Assembly: GCF_000280905.1 (NCBI RefSeq) | Contig: NZ_ALAP01000023.1 | Location: 1-64,000 of the forward strand | DNA: 64,000 nt | Reading direction: 5' to 3' | Source of the DNA: Streptomyces sp. AA1529 | Lineage (GTDB): Bacteria > Actinomycetota > Actinomycetes > Streptomycetales > Streptomycetaceae | In this document: positions 8,301-17,530 of the stretch, in pieces | How positions within the stretch are numbered: position 1 is the first letter of the stretch | How the letters are laid out: every line of letters starts with the position of its first letter | Translations under genes and position numbers: made by a program | The notes under the pieces: model-generated | What the model was told of the DNA's origin: nothing | What the model saw: only the letters and a program-made list of their open reading frames with translations | The model's database searches: none

Positions 8301-9779
8301 ATGAACGACCAGATGCACCCCGCCGACGACGGCACCGAGCACGGCCACGGTGAGCTGGGTGACGCCGAGTTCGCCGAGTTCATGGAGCTCGCCACCGAGG
8401 AGGGCTTCGACCAGGACGAGGTCGAGGGCGCGCTCGGCGAGGCGGGGCACGGGCCGCTGCCCGTCCTCGCCGTCGTCGGCCGGCCCAACGTGGGCAAGTC
8501 GACCCTGGTGAACCGGATCATCGGCCGCCGCGAGGCCGTGGTCGAGGACCGGCCGGGTGTCACCCGGGACCGGGTGACCTACGAGGCGGAGTGGGCGGGC
8601 CGCCGGTTCAAGGTCGTCGACACCGGAGGCTGGGAGCAGGACGTCCTCGGCATCGACGCCTCCGTCGCCGCGCAGGCCGAGTTCGCCGTCGAAGCCGCCG
8701 ACGCGGTGGTGTTCGTGGTGGACGCGGTCGTCGGCGCCACCGACACCGACGAGGCGGTCGTCAAGCTGCTGCGCCGCGCGGGCAAGCCCGTGGTGCTGTG
8801 TGCCAACAAGGTCGACGGCCCCTCGGGAGAGGCCGACGCTGCCTATCTGTGGTCGCTGGGCCTGGGCGAGCCGCACCCCGTCTCGGCCCTGCACGGGCGC
8901 GGTACGGGCGACATGCTGGACGAGGTGCTCAAGGCCCTGCCCGAGGCGCCCCGGCAGAACTTCGACGGCGTCCCGTTGGGCGGCCCGCGCCGGGTCGCGC
9001 TCATCGGCCGTCCCAACGTGGGCAAGTCCTCGATGCTGAACAAGGTGGCGGGCGAGGAGCGCGTCGTCGTCAACGAGGAGGCCGGCACCACCCGCGACCC
9101 GGTGGACGAGCTGATCGAACTCGGCGGCCGGACCTGGAAGTTCGTGGACACGGCGGGTATCCGGCGGCGGGTCCACATGGCCGAGGGTGCCGACTACTAC
9201 GCTTCGCTGCGTACCGCGGCGGCGCTGGAGAAGGCCGAGGTCGCCGTCGTGCTGATCGACGTCAGCGAGTCGATCAGCGTGCAGGATCTGCGCATCATCA
9301 CCATGGCGGTGGACTCCGGCCGGGCCGTGGTGCTGGCCTACAACAAGTGGGACACCCTGGACGAGGAGCGCCGCTACTACCTGGAACGGGAGATCGAGCG
9401 GGACCTCGTCCAGGTGCGCTGGGCGCCCCGCGTCAACGTCTCGGCACGCACCGGGCGGCATGTGGAGAAGCTGGTGCCGGCGATCGAGACGGCCCTGGAG
9501 AGCTGGGAGACGCGGGTCCCGACGGGCAAGCTCAACGCCTTCCTCGGCGAGATCGTCGCCGCGCACCCGCATCCGGTCCGCGGCGGGAAGCAGCCGCGCA
9601 TCCTCTTCGGCACCCAGGCCGGTACCCGCCCGCCGCGCTTCGTGCTGTTCGCCTCGGGCTTCCTGGAGGCCGGCTACCGGCGCTTCGTGGAGCGGCGGCT
9701 GCGCGAGGAGTTCGGCTTCGAGGGGACTCCGGTCCAGATCTCGGTCCGGGTGCGCGAGAAGCGCGGCCGCAAGAAGTAG
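8301..9779 (+). CDS. der: Ribosome assembly GTPase Der/EngA
   Basis: Essential double-GTPase that promotes 50S subunit maturation. Two G domains in tandem each carry GRPNVGKS, near residues 60 and 235. NKVD and NKWD-type G4 motifs follow, and a C-terminal KH-like domain ([30 protein letters not shown]) ends in a basic tail EKRGRKK. The N-terminal 50 residues are an acidic extension typical of actinobacterial EngA. It sits 72 bases downstream of plsC. Confidence 0.96.
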   Translation: MNDQMHPADDGTEHGHGELGDAEFAEFMELATEEGFDQDEVEGALGEAGHGPLPVLAVVGRPNVGKSTLVNRIIGRREAVVEDRPGVTRDRVTYEAEWAGRRFKVVDTGGWEQDVLGIDASVAAQAEFAVEAADAVVFVVDAVVGATDTDEAVVKLLRRAGKPVVLCANKVDGPSGEADAAYLWSLGLGEPHPVSALHGRGTGDMLDEVLKALPEAPRQNFDGVPLGGPRRVALIGRPNVGKSSMLNKVAGEERVVVNEEAGTTRDPVDELIELGGRTWKFVDTAGIRRRVHMAEGADYYASLRTAAALEKAEVAVVLIDVSESISVQDLRIITMAVDSGRAVVLAYNKWDTLDEERRYYLEREIERDLVQVRWAPRVNVSARTGRHVEKLVPAIETALESWETRVPTGKLNAFLGEIVAAHPHPVRGGKQPRILFGTQAGTRPPRFVLFASGFLEAGYRRFVERRLREEFGFEGTPVQISVRVREKRGRKK

Positions 9780-9796
9780 CCGCTCCGGACGCCGAT

Positions 9797-9826
9797 CCGC
9801 CGGAACCCGGGGCCGGGTTCCGGCGG
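9797..9826. terminator. Strong bidirectional hairpin after der
   Basis: Perfect 12-base arms (CCGCCGGAACCC / GGGTTCCGGCGG) enclose a six-base loop, 17 bases after the der stop and six bases from the end of the convergent small gene. There is no U-tract. It can serve both strands. Confidence 0.75.
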
Positions 9827-9832
9827 GTGCCG

Positions 9833-10123
9833 TCAGCGGTGAGGGCCGTGGCGGGGTGCCGGGGGCAGCGCCGGAAGCTGCCAGGCGGGGGTGTGCCAGG
9901 CGGCCGGGGACTCCTGGCCGCTCCAGGAGCCGGACCCGATGCCGTGCGCCGTGCCGAACCCCTCGAAGCGCAGCTCCTCCTCGCCGGAGCGGTCTCCCGG
10001 CAGGGCGCGGAAGAGTCTGCGGTACTCCGCGTACAGCGAGTCGTAGATGGGGGTGGCCCCCTCGGGGGACGAGCTGAACGGCGCCCGCATCCGGGGTACG
10101 GCGGGGGCCCCGGAGGCGCTCAC
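9833..10123 (-). CDS. Small conserved hypothetical protein
   Basis: Encodes about 96 residues from GTG, or 85 from the internal ATG at 10090. The middle, PIYDSLYAEYRRLFRALPGDRSGEEELRFEGF, looks like a structured helical segment. The C-terminal part is rich in Trp, Ser, Pro and Gly (GSGSWSGQESPAAWHTPAWQLP). I know this type only as an uncharacterised Streptomyces protein. Frame and codon bias match genuine genes, and the reading frame ends right at the terminator shared with der. Neither start has a strong ribosome-binding site. Confidence 0.55.
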   Translation of the reverse strand: MSASGAPAVPRMRAPFSSSPEGATPIYDSLYAEYRRLFRALPGDRSGEEELRFEGFGTAHGIGSGSWSGQESPAAWHTPAWQLPALPPAPRHGPHR

Positions 10124-10260
10124 GGCGCGGCCGTGGCCGAGATGCGGGTGATGGGCTCGGAGAGGCTCGTATTGCTGCACGTCTGCCCAACGACCGTGCG
10201 GCACACCGGATGCGGCCCCGTGTGGCGAATGACCGGATCGCACCAGTTGTCCGGGGGTGT

Positions 10261-10303
10261 CCGTGCTCCCGCCCCCCGCCGCCGGGAGGTGCCGGGAGCA
10301 CGG
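10261..10303 (-). terminator. Hairpin downstream of the 272-aa protein gene
   Basis: Eleven-base perfect arms (CCGTGCTCCCG / CGGGAGCACGG) enclose a 21-base loop, 24 bases beyond the stop of the minus-strand gene at 10327. It separates that gene from the small gene at 9833. Confidence 0.6.
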
Positions 10304-10326
10304 CCCGCGGCTGTGCGGGGAGCGGC

Positions 10327-11145
10327 TCATGTGCCGGTCAGCGGCATCGTGCCGGCCACCAGCACGCCGCCGGCCGCCGCCTTCTCCAGTGCTTCCCGCA
10401 GCAGGTCCTCGCGCGGCTGCTGGCCGATGGAGCCCGCGGGGGCGGCGTAGACCACGACCGTGTGGCTCTTGGCGGCCGCCGTGCGCCAGCCCTCGGTGAC
10501 GGCGAGCGGCTGGTGCGCCTGCCACCAGGCGACCGGCTGCCCGCCGGGGGTGGCGGGAGGCTGGAAGACGGCGTGCAGCTGACCCATGGCCACCAGCACC
10601 GACCACCCGGCCACCGGAGCGGGCGGCAGCTCCACGTCGGTGACGGGCATGAAGCCCTGCTCGATCAGCAGCGGCAGGAAGTCGTCGCCCGGGCCGTCCG
10701 ATCCCGGGCGGGCGATCGGGCCGGTGGGCTCCACCACGAGCGCGGAGCGCGCGGTGCCGTCGATGAGGACCTGGCCGCAGGTGATGCCCAGCACCGCCTG
10801 GCGCTGTCCCGTCCCGGGTTCGGCGGCGGGCGAGGGGACGGCGGGCGGCGGCCCGGCCGGGGCGGACTCGGGCGCGGAGAGGGTGCGTACCGCGCCCTGG
10901 AGCTGGTCCTCGGCGACGGTCACCACCTGGGAGGGGATGCAGGCCGCGTGGGCGAAGGCGAGGACCGCGGTCTCCTCGCCGACGAACAGCACGGTGCTGG
11001 TGCGCTCCTGGCCGGTGTTGCCCCGGGCGCGGCACGAGGTGCAGTCGTAGTCTCCTGGGGCGTTCTCTCCGGCGAGCAGCCTCTCGGCTTCGGCTTCGCC
11101 GATCTCGGCGCGTACGGCGTCGCTGACATCGAGCATGGGGGACAC
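10327..11145 (-). CDS. Conserved hypothetical protein, 272 aa
   Basis: Not recognised as an enzyme. The N-terminal segment contains DVSDAVRAEIGEAEAERLLAG, then DCTSCRARGNTG with a CxxC pair, then LFVGEETAVLAFAHAACIPSQVV. It resembles the SCO-type proteins annotated only as hypothetical in Streptomyces. The second half alternates hydrophobic beta-like segments (VLIDGTARSALVVEPTGP, GWSVLVAMGQLHAVFQPP) with no signal peptide or membrane span. GTG is chosen because CCAGGAG lies five bases upstream; a longer frame reaching further upstream has atypical sequence. It is divergent from the rpf gene. Confidence 0.75.
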   Translation of the reverse strand: MSPMLDVSDAVRAEIGEAEAERLLAGENAPGDYDCTSCRARGNTGQERTSTVLFVGEETAVLAFAHAACIPSQVVTVAEDQLQGAVRTLSAPESAPAGPPPAVPSPAAEPGTGQRQAVLGITCGQVLIDGTARSALVVEPTGPIARPGSDGPGDDFLPLLIEQGFMPVTDVELPPAPVAGWSVLVAMGQLHAVFQPPATPGGQPVAWWQAHQPLAVTEGWRTAAAKSHTVVVYAAPAGSIGQQPREDLLREALEKAAAGGVLVAGTMPLTGT

Positions 11146-12220
<1,075 letters not shown>

Positions 12221-12256
12221 TCACTCGCGCCCGGCCGCCGGACGGCCGGGCGTGGA

Positions 12257-12290
12257 GCGGCCCCGCCAGGCGTACGCCTGGCGGGGCCGC
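12257..12290. terminator. 34-bp perfect palindrome downstream of rpf
   Basis: Two perfect 17-base arms meet with no spacer; the left arm is GCGGCCCCGCCAGGCGT and the right arm is its exact reverse complement. It lies 36 bases after the rpf stop. A folded RNA would form a very stable stem with a four-base loop taken from the centre. It is most simply read as the rpf terminator, although a no-loop DNA palindrome of this length is notable. Confidence 0.7.
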
Positions 12291-12489
12291 CGCGTTGTCG
12301 TGGGCACCGTCGGCTACGTCCTGGGTACGGATTTCGTTCCCCTCAACAGGTCACAAAAGTAAAACCATTCAGAACTCTTCTGAAACAACCTGCTCAACGC
12401 ACCCAACCCTGCACCGCACTTAACGGTCTAGCTCGGTGACAGGCGGACAGAGGGGGACTGACCGCGAGGATGCGTGGGACTCGGGACAA

Positions 12490-13740
12490 ATGCACATTTC
12501 CTTCTTGCTCCACAACGGGTACGCCATCGGGGGAACCGTCCGTACCACCTACAACCTGGCCCGTTCCCTGGCCGAACACCATGACGTCGAAGTCGTCTCG
12601 GTCTTCCGGACCCGGGACCGGCCGGTGTTCGACCCGGGACCGGGCGTGCGGCTGCGCCCTCTCGTCGACACCCGCGGGGTGCGCTCACCGGACAGCCTGG
12701 GCGCCGAACACACCCGGCCGGCCCGGATCTTCCCGGAGGCCGACGGCAAGTACCCGATGTACAGCGAGTTGACCGACCGCCTCATCGGGGACCACCTGGG
12801 CAGCACCGAGGCGGACGTCGTCATCGGCACCCGGCCGGGCCTCAACGTCCACCTCGCCCGCCAGACCCGGCGCGGGCCCGCCAGACTGGGACAGGAGCAC
12901 CTCACTCTCGCGACGCACTCGCGCGGCCTCAAACGCGTGCTGCGCACCGTCTACCCCCGGCTCGACGCGCTGACCACCGTCACCGAGGCCGACGCCGCCG
13001 ACTACCGCCGGCTGCTGCGGCTGCCCGGAGTCCGGGTGGAGGCGGTGCCCAACAGCGTCCCCGCACCCGCCGTCGAACCGGCGGACGGCACCAGCAAGTG
13101 GGTCGTCGCGGCGGGCCGGCTCGCCCCGGCCAAGCGGTACGACCTGCTGGTGCGCGCCTTCGCCAAGGTGGTGGCCGAGCGGCCGGACTGGCGGCTGCGG
13201 ATCTACGGGGGAGGACGGGAGCGGCCGGAGCTGCGCTCCCTGATAGACGAACTAGGGCTCTACAACCACGTCTTCCTGATGGGACCCATCCACCCCATCG
13301 AGCCGGAGTGGGCCAAGGGGTCGATAGCGGCCGTGACCTCCAGCCTGGAGTCCTTCGGCATGACCATCGTCGAGGCCATGCGCTGCGGCCTGCCCGTCGT
13401 CGCCACGGACTGCCCGCACGGGCCCGCCGAGATCGTCCGGCCGGGCGTCGACGGACGCCTCGTGCCGACGGGCGACGAGGACGCCGTCGCCGGAGCGCTC
13501 CTCGGCCTGATCAACGACGACGAACTGCGCCGCCGGATGGGCCGGGCCGCGCTTGCCGACTCCGCGCGCTTCGACCCCTCGCTCATCGGGGCCCGCTACG
13601 AGTCGATACTCCACGACCTCGTCGGCAAGGGCAGCCGGGGCCTGCACCGTACCCGCGCCTCGCTGCTGAGCGGGGCCTACGCCGTCAAGGACGCGCTGAC
13701 CGACGGGCAGGCGGCGCTCCAGGGAGGAAGCACAGCATGA
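12490..13740 (+). CDS. GT4-type glycosyltransferase
   Basis: GT-B fold retaining glycosyltransferase of 416 aa. The N-terminus MHISFLLHNGYAIGGTVRTTYNLA is the usual acceptor-side Rossmann start with a glycine loop. The C-terminal donor-binding half has GRLAPAKRYDLLVRAF and the E-x7-E motif in ESFGMTIVEAM, then GLPVVATDCPHGPAEIV. The ATG at 12490 is favoured because it begins the fold directly; an in-frame GTG at 12436 would add 18 residues. The stop overlaps the ATG of the next gene (ATGA), so the two proteins should be made together. Acceptor and sugar are unknown. An AT-richer stretch at 12340-12420 is the likely promoter region. Confidence 0.85.
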   Translation: MHISFLLHNGYAIGGTVRTTYNLARSLAEHHDVEVVSVFRTRDRPVFDPGPGVRLRPLVDTRGVRSPDSLGAEHTRPARIFPEADGKYPMYSELTDRLIGDHLGSTEADVVIGTRPGLNVHLARQTRRGPARLGQEHLTLATHSRGLKRVLRTVYPRLDALTTVTEADAADYRRLLRLPGVRVEAVPNSVPAPAVEPADGTSKWVVAAGRLAPAKRYDLLVRAFAKVVAERPDWRLRIYGGGRERPELRSLIDELGLYNHVFLMGPIHPIEPEWAKGSIAAVTSSLESFGMTIVEAMRCGLPVVATDCPHGPAEIVRPGVDGRLVPTGDEDAVAGALLGLINDDELRRRMGRAALADSARFDPSLIGARYESILHDLVGKGSRGLHRTRASLLSGAYAVKDALTDGQAALQGGSTA

Positions 13741-14735
13741 GCGGCAGCACGATCCGGACCGTCACCACAGGAGCGGCGTCCGTCGCCGACGGCCCGCTCG
13801 CCCCTCGTCCCCTCGGCGCCGAGGAGGAGCACCGCCACGACGCTGGAGACCCCGTGCCCCCACAGCCCGCCCAGCGCGGCCCGGCAACCGACTGCACCGC
13901 CGACAGCGCGGGTGGCCTCACCTTCGACCTGAGACTCGCCGGCACCGAAGCCGGGACCGGGAGCGAGGACGCGGGACTGCTGCTGCGCCGCCGCCCGGAC
14001 GCCTCGGGCGAGACGGAAGAGGTACGGCTGCCGCTGACCCCGGTGCAGGACGCGGAGCCCGGCACGCTGCGCGCCGCGCTGCCCAGCACCGTCAGGCTGA
14101 CCGAAGGGCGCTGGAACGTCTTCCTCGCGCTCGCCGGACGCGACCCGCGCAGGCTCTCGCCGGGCGTCAACGACCTGCGCTCGCTGGTGGACCGGGTGCC
14201 GCACGAGAACCGCGGCTGGCTGGGCGTGCGCATCCCCTACGCCACCAAGCACGGCAACCTCAGTGTCCGGGCCTGGATGCGCTGGCCGCACGCCGAGGCG
14301 GGCGCCCTGCGGATGCGGGACGGTGCCCTGGAGGTCGGCGGACGGCTCTACGGCGCTGAGGTCTCCGCCACCGCGCGGCTGGAGGCGTGGCCGCGGCGCG
14401 GACCGGCCGAACCGGTGGTCGCCGACGCGGCCGGGCCGGGGGGCGACCGGCGGGAGTTCGCCGCCGTGCTGCCGTTCGCGGCGCTGGCCGGGGGCCGGCT
14501 GTGGGACCTGTGGCTGCGCCCCGCCGAAGGGGCCGAGGCGGTGCGGGTCGCGCGGATCCTGGACGACGTCCCGGACAAGAAGCGGATCTTCACCTACCCC
14601 GCGCAGCCCGTCGCCCGGGACGCCGGGGAACCGGCCGGGGCCGGGCCGGTCGCCGCCGGGCCGGTCGCGGTCACCGCGAAGCCCTACTACACGCTCAACA
14701 ACGACCTGGCGGTGCGCATCGACCGCGCGGAGTGA
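13737..14735 (+). CDS. Unknown protein coupled to the glycosyltransferase
   Basis: 332 aa, starting at an ATG within the ATGA overlap and preceded by AGGGAGGAAG. The first 60 residues are low complexity. The rest reads as beta-rich repeats (LRLAGTEAGTGSEDAGLLLRRR, RWNVFLALAGRDPRRLSPGVNDLRSLVDR, GNLSVRAWMRWPHAEAGALRM, KPYYTLNNDLAVRID). Homologues in Streptomyces are often labelled transferase because of the neighbour, but I see no catalytic motif. Its linkage suggests a carbohydrate-binding or accessory partner of the upstream glycosyltransferase. Confidence 0.75.
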   Translation: MSGSTIRTVTTGAASVADGPLAPRPLGAEEEHRHDAGDPVPPQPAQRGPATDCTADSAGGLTFDLRLAGTEAGTGSEDAGLLLRRRPDASGETEEVRLPLTPVQDAEPGTLRAALPSTVRLTEGRWNVFLALAGRDPRRLSPGVNDLRSLVDRVPHENRGWLGVRIPYATKHGNLSVRAWMRWPHAEAGALRMRDGALEVGGRLYGAEVSATARLEAWPRRGPAEPVVADAAGPGGDRREFAAVLPFAALAGGRLWDLWLRPAEGAEAVRVARILDDVPDKKRIFTYPAQPVARDAGEPAGAGPVAAGPVAVTAKPYYTLNNDLAVRIDRAE

Positions 14736-14833
14736 ACCGGGCCGCGGGGACGGTGCCGAGCGGGTCCCGGGCCCGTCCCGTCCGGTCCGAAACCCGGGCG
14801 CGGACCGGACGCGGGTGCTGCCAGAATCGCTCC

Positions 14834-15820
14834 ATGCTGGATACCTCGGCTCGGCTGCTGCGGCTGCTCTCGCTGCTGCAGGCCCACCCCGACCGGTCGG
14901 GCGGCGACCTCGCCCGACAGCTCGGTGTCACCCCCCGCACCGTCCGCCGGGACGTGGACCGGCTGCGTGAGCTGGGCTATCCGGTCCACTCCGTCAGCGG
15001 CACGGCAGGCGGCTACCGGCTCGGCGCCGGGGCCCGGCTGCCGCCGCTGCTGCTGGCGGACGACGAGGCGGTCGCCGTCGCCGTGGGGCTCCGCGGCGCG
15101 GCGGGCGGCGCCGTCGAGGGGATCAGGGACGCCTCGGAGCGGGCCCTCGCCAAACTGGAACAGGTCCTCCCGGACCGGCTGCGCCGGAGAGTGGCGGCGC
15201 TGAACGAGTTCACCGTGCAGCTGACCGGTCCGCACCGCGGGCCCACCGCCGACCCCGGTACGCTCGCCGAGCTCGCCCGCGCCTGCCGCGACCACGAGCA
15301 GCTGCGCTTCCGGTACGAGGCGCGCGGGGGAGCCTCCTCGCACCGGCTGGTGGAGCCGCACCGGCTGGTGACCACGCACCGCCGCTGGTACCTGGTGGCG
15401 TGGGACACCGGGCGCGCCGACTGGCGGACTTTCCGGGCCGACCGCCTCACCCTGACTCCGCCGCACGGACCGCGCTTCGAGCCCCGGCCGGCGCCCGCCG
15501 AGGATCTGGCCGCCTGGGTGGCCGAGGGCGTGTCCACATGGGCCTATCCGGCGCGGGCCACGGTTCTGCTGCACGCTCCCGTGGCGGTGGCGGCCGAGCG
15601 GATATCCCTGGCCACCGGGACCCTGGAGGCGGTCGACGAGCACAGCTGCCTGCTGCGGACCGGTGCCGCCTCGCGGGAGACGCTGCTCGTCCATCTGCTC
15701 CTGCTCGACTTCGACTTCGAGGTCCGCGGGCCCGCGGACCTGGCGGAGCAGATCGGTCTGCTGCACGATCGGCTGGCCCGCGCGCTGGTCCCCGCGGATC
15801 CGCCGGAAGAGCGGCGGTAA
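14834..15820 (+). CDS. HTH-WYL transcriptional regulator
   Basis: DeoR-like winged helix at the N-terminus (LLRLLSLLQAHPDRSGGDLARQLGVTPRTVRRDVDRLRELGYPV), followed by a central WYL domain. In the WYL domain, RLVEPHRLVTTHRRWYLVAWDTGRADWRTFRADRL carries the W-Y-L triad and the RxFR-type arginine. A WCX C-terminal segment follows (VRGPADLAEQIGLLHDRLARAL). WYL domains bind nucleic acids or small ligands; the target is unknown. ATG is six bases after a CAGAAT hexamer with no ribosome site, so the mRNA may be leaderless. Confidence 0.9.
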   Translation: MLDTSARLLRLLSLLQAHPDRSGGDLARQLGVTPRTVRRDVDRLRELGYPVHSVSGTAGGYRLGAGARLPPLLLADDEAVAVAVGLRGAAGGAVEGIRDASERALAKLEQVLPDRLRRRVAALNEFTVQLTGPHRGPTADPGTLAELARACRDHEQLRFRYEARGGASSHRLVEPHRLVTTHRRWYLVAWDTGRADWRTFRADRLTLTPPHGPRFEPRPAPAEDLAAWVAEGVSTWAYPARATVLLHAPVAVAAERISLATGTLEAVDEHSCLLRTGAASRETLLVHLLLLDFDFEVRGPADLAEQIGLLHDRLARALVPADPPEERR

Positions 15821-16089
15821 CGCGGTATTCGGCTGCTCTTCCGACGGTTTTAAAGTGTGCTTCCCGCACCGTTCCGGAATTCGTAGGACAGTCGGCAATG
15901 CCTCTGTTTCGGCCGACGGAAAGCGAATGCGGAATTCGTCGAATTGCGTGGCGTACAGATGTGCAGCGGCCACGTACGAGTGAAGCGGGCAACGGGGGAG
16001 CGTGCACGGAGCGTTGTGACGCAAGTGTGACGCCGCTGCTGCGAAGGCGGGACTTCCGGCTGCCCCGGCCGGGTGCATACGGTGGTCCC

Positions 16090-16317
16090 ATGGCACCGGA
16101 ATCCGCAGCACCGCAGCCCCCCGACGGCACCCCGCAGGACGCCCCCGAGGACTATGTGGGTCTCGGCGCGCAGGAGGCCGAACAGCGGGCCCGCGCGCGG
16201 GGGTGGTCGAGCGTGCGCCGGCTGGAGCCGGACGCGATCATCACCATGGAGTACGTGGTGGGTCGGCTGAACCTGGCGGTCGAGGACGACCGGGTGGTCC
16301 GCTGCTGGGCGGGCTGA
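16090..16317 (+). CDS. Proteinase inhibitor I78-like small protein
   Basis: 75 aa. The sequence YVGLGAQEAEQRARARGWSSVRRLEPDAIITMEYVVGRLNLAVEDDRVVRCWAG matches the I78 / potato-inhibitor-I-like pattern: a helix (AEAEARAxARG), then strands with D-xxT-MEY-xx-RLN and a final R-C-G-like end. There is no signal peptide, so it is probably cytosolic. ATG lies six bases after a TACGGT hexamer and has no ribosome site, fitting a leaderless message. A role in inhibiting subtilisin-type proteases is suggested by family only. Confidence 0.75.
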   Translation: MAPESAAPQPPDGTPQDAPEDYVGLGAQEAEQRARARGWSSVRRLEPDAIITMEYVVGRLNLAVEDDRVVRCWAG

Positions 16318-16327
16318 GGCCCGGCGG

Positions 16328-17236
16328 TCACGACCGGGACGAGGCGGCCGAGCGCGCCTCGTCCGCCGTGCGCGGCAGCGCAGCGCGGGTCCCGTTCCCG
16401 GAGTCCTGTGCCGGGAGCCGTGCCCCGACCAGCGGTTGCCGCGCGGGCATCGGCTGCGCGGCGGGCGAGGCGGCCGGCGAGGCGTCCCCCGCCTGCGGTG
16501 AGCTCGCCGTGCTGAACCGTTCACGCCAGGCCAGGACGGTGGCCTCCACCCGCGCGATCGCGGGTTCGCACCAGGGCAGCCCCAGCAGGATCAGCAGTCC
16601 GGCGGCCCAGCCGAGGAGCACGTCGCTCACCCAGTGCGTACCGAGGTAGACGGTGGTCGCGCCCACCCCGAGCGCGAAGACGGCGGCGACGACGGAGAGC
16701 CATCTGCGGGCCCGCGGCGTGGTGGCCAGGTAGGCGAGGATGCCCCAGGTCACCACGGCGTTGGCGGTGTGTCCCGAAGGGAATATATCCCCGCCGGCCC
16801 ACAGTTCGGCCGAGCCGATCTCGGTCGCGTAGTGCGGGCCCAGGCGGCCGAGGCCGATCTTGACGGCGCCGACCGACGCGTTGAGCAGCAGCAGCGCGAA
16901 CCCCAGGGCCAGCAGCGGGCGCAGCGTGCGCTGCCGCCAGGAGCGCCAGCCCAGCCACGCCGCGACCAGCACCGCGGTGGGACCGCGCTGCCCCAGCACC
17001 ACGAAGGCGTCCAGGAACCCGTGGACGGCGGGCCACTGCTTGTAGGGGCGGAAGAGCATGACCTGCCAGTCGAGCTGCACGAGCCACGTCGTGCCCAGCA
17101 CGGCGACCACGATCGCCAGGTAGAAGGCGACCGTGGTGCTGAACAGGCCCAGCCGGACAGGGCTCATCCGCGGGAAGGGCCCCCGCGGGCGATGAGGCTC
17201 CTGCTCCAGCCGGGAGAAGATTCGGTCGGTACGCAC
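16328..17236 (-). CDS. PAP2-family membrane phosphatase
   Basis: Integral-membrane phosphatidic acid phosphatase-like enzyme of 302 aa with about six hydrophobic segments. The PAP2 signature is K-IGLGRLGP, then PSGHTANAV (central motif) and THWVSDVLLGW with the catalytic His. It may act on undecaprenyl pyrophosphate or lipid phosphates. The C-terminal 70 residues are a disordered Ser/Ala/Pro tail. The GTG start follows a TAATCT hexamer by seven bases on its strand, so leaderless translation is possible. It converges with the I78 gene, with only ten bases between the stops. Confidence 0.88.
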   Translation of the reverse strand: MRTDRIFSRLEQEPHRPRGPFPRMSPVRLGLFSTTVAFYLAIVVAVLGTTWLVQLDWQVMLFRPYKQWPAVHGFLDAFVVLGQRGPTAVLVAAWLGWRSWRQRTLRPLLALGFALLLLNASVGAVKIGLGRLGPHYATEIGSAELWAGGDIFPSGHTANAVVTWGILAYLATTPRARRWLSVVAAVFALGVGATTVYLGTHWVSDVLLGWAAGLLILLGLPWCEPAIARVEATVLAWRERFSTASSPQAGDASPAASPAAQPMPARQPLVGARLPAQDSGNGTRAALPRTADEARSAASSRS

Positions 17237-17530
17237 CTAATCGAGATTACCGGCCGTGAAGAGCCGGTCCGGCGAGGGCGGCCCGTTCGTGATGCCGATG
17301 TGATGTGCAAAAGCACCCCGCACGGGTCCGGGCGCTGTTTATCCCCCACGATTCCGGGCCCGATTCATTGTCGGGACGGGACCGTGAAGCGACTTCCGTC
17401 ACACGTGGGTTGACGGAAATTCGCACCATTCAGTGGTCCGTGCACCCCGCTTTCCTCCGCGCGTCGGCGCGGCCCGCGCACCTGCGTACGCCCCCTGCGC
17501 TTCCCGTAGTCCGGTGCGCCCCGGCCGGCC

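Noticed and set aside
10124..10260. A tRNA or small structured RNA
   Set aside because: No cloverleaf, no GGTTCGA arm and no conserved anticodon stem found; same result for the other gaps inspected.
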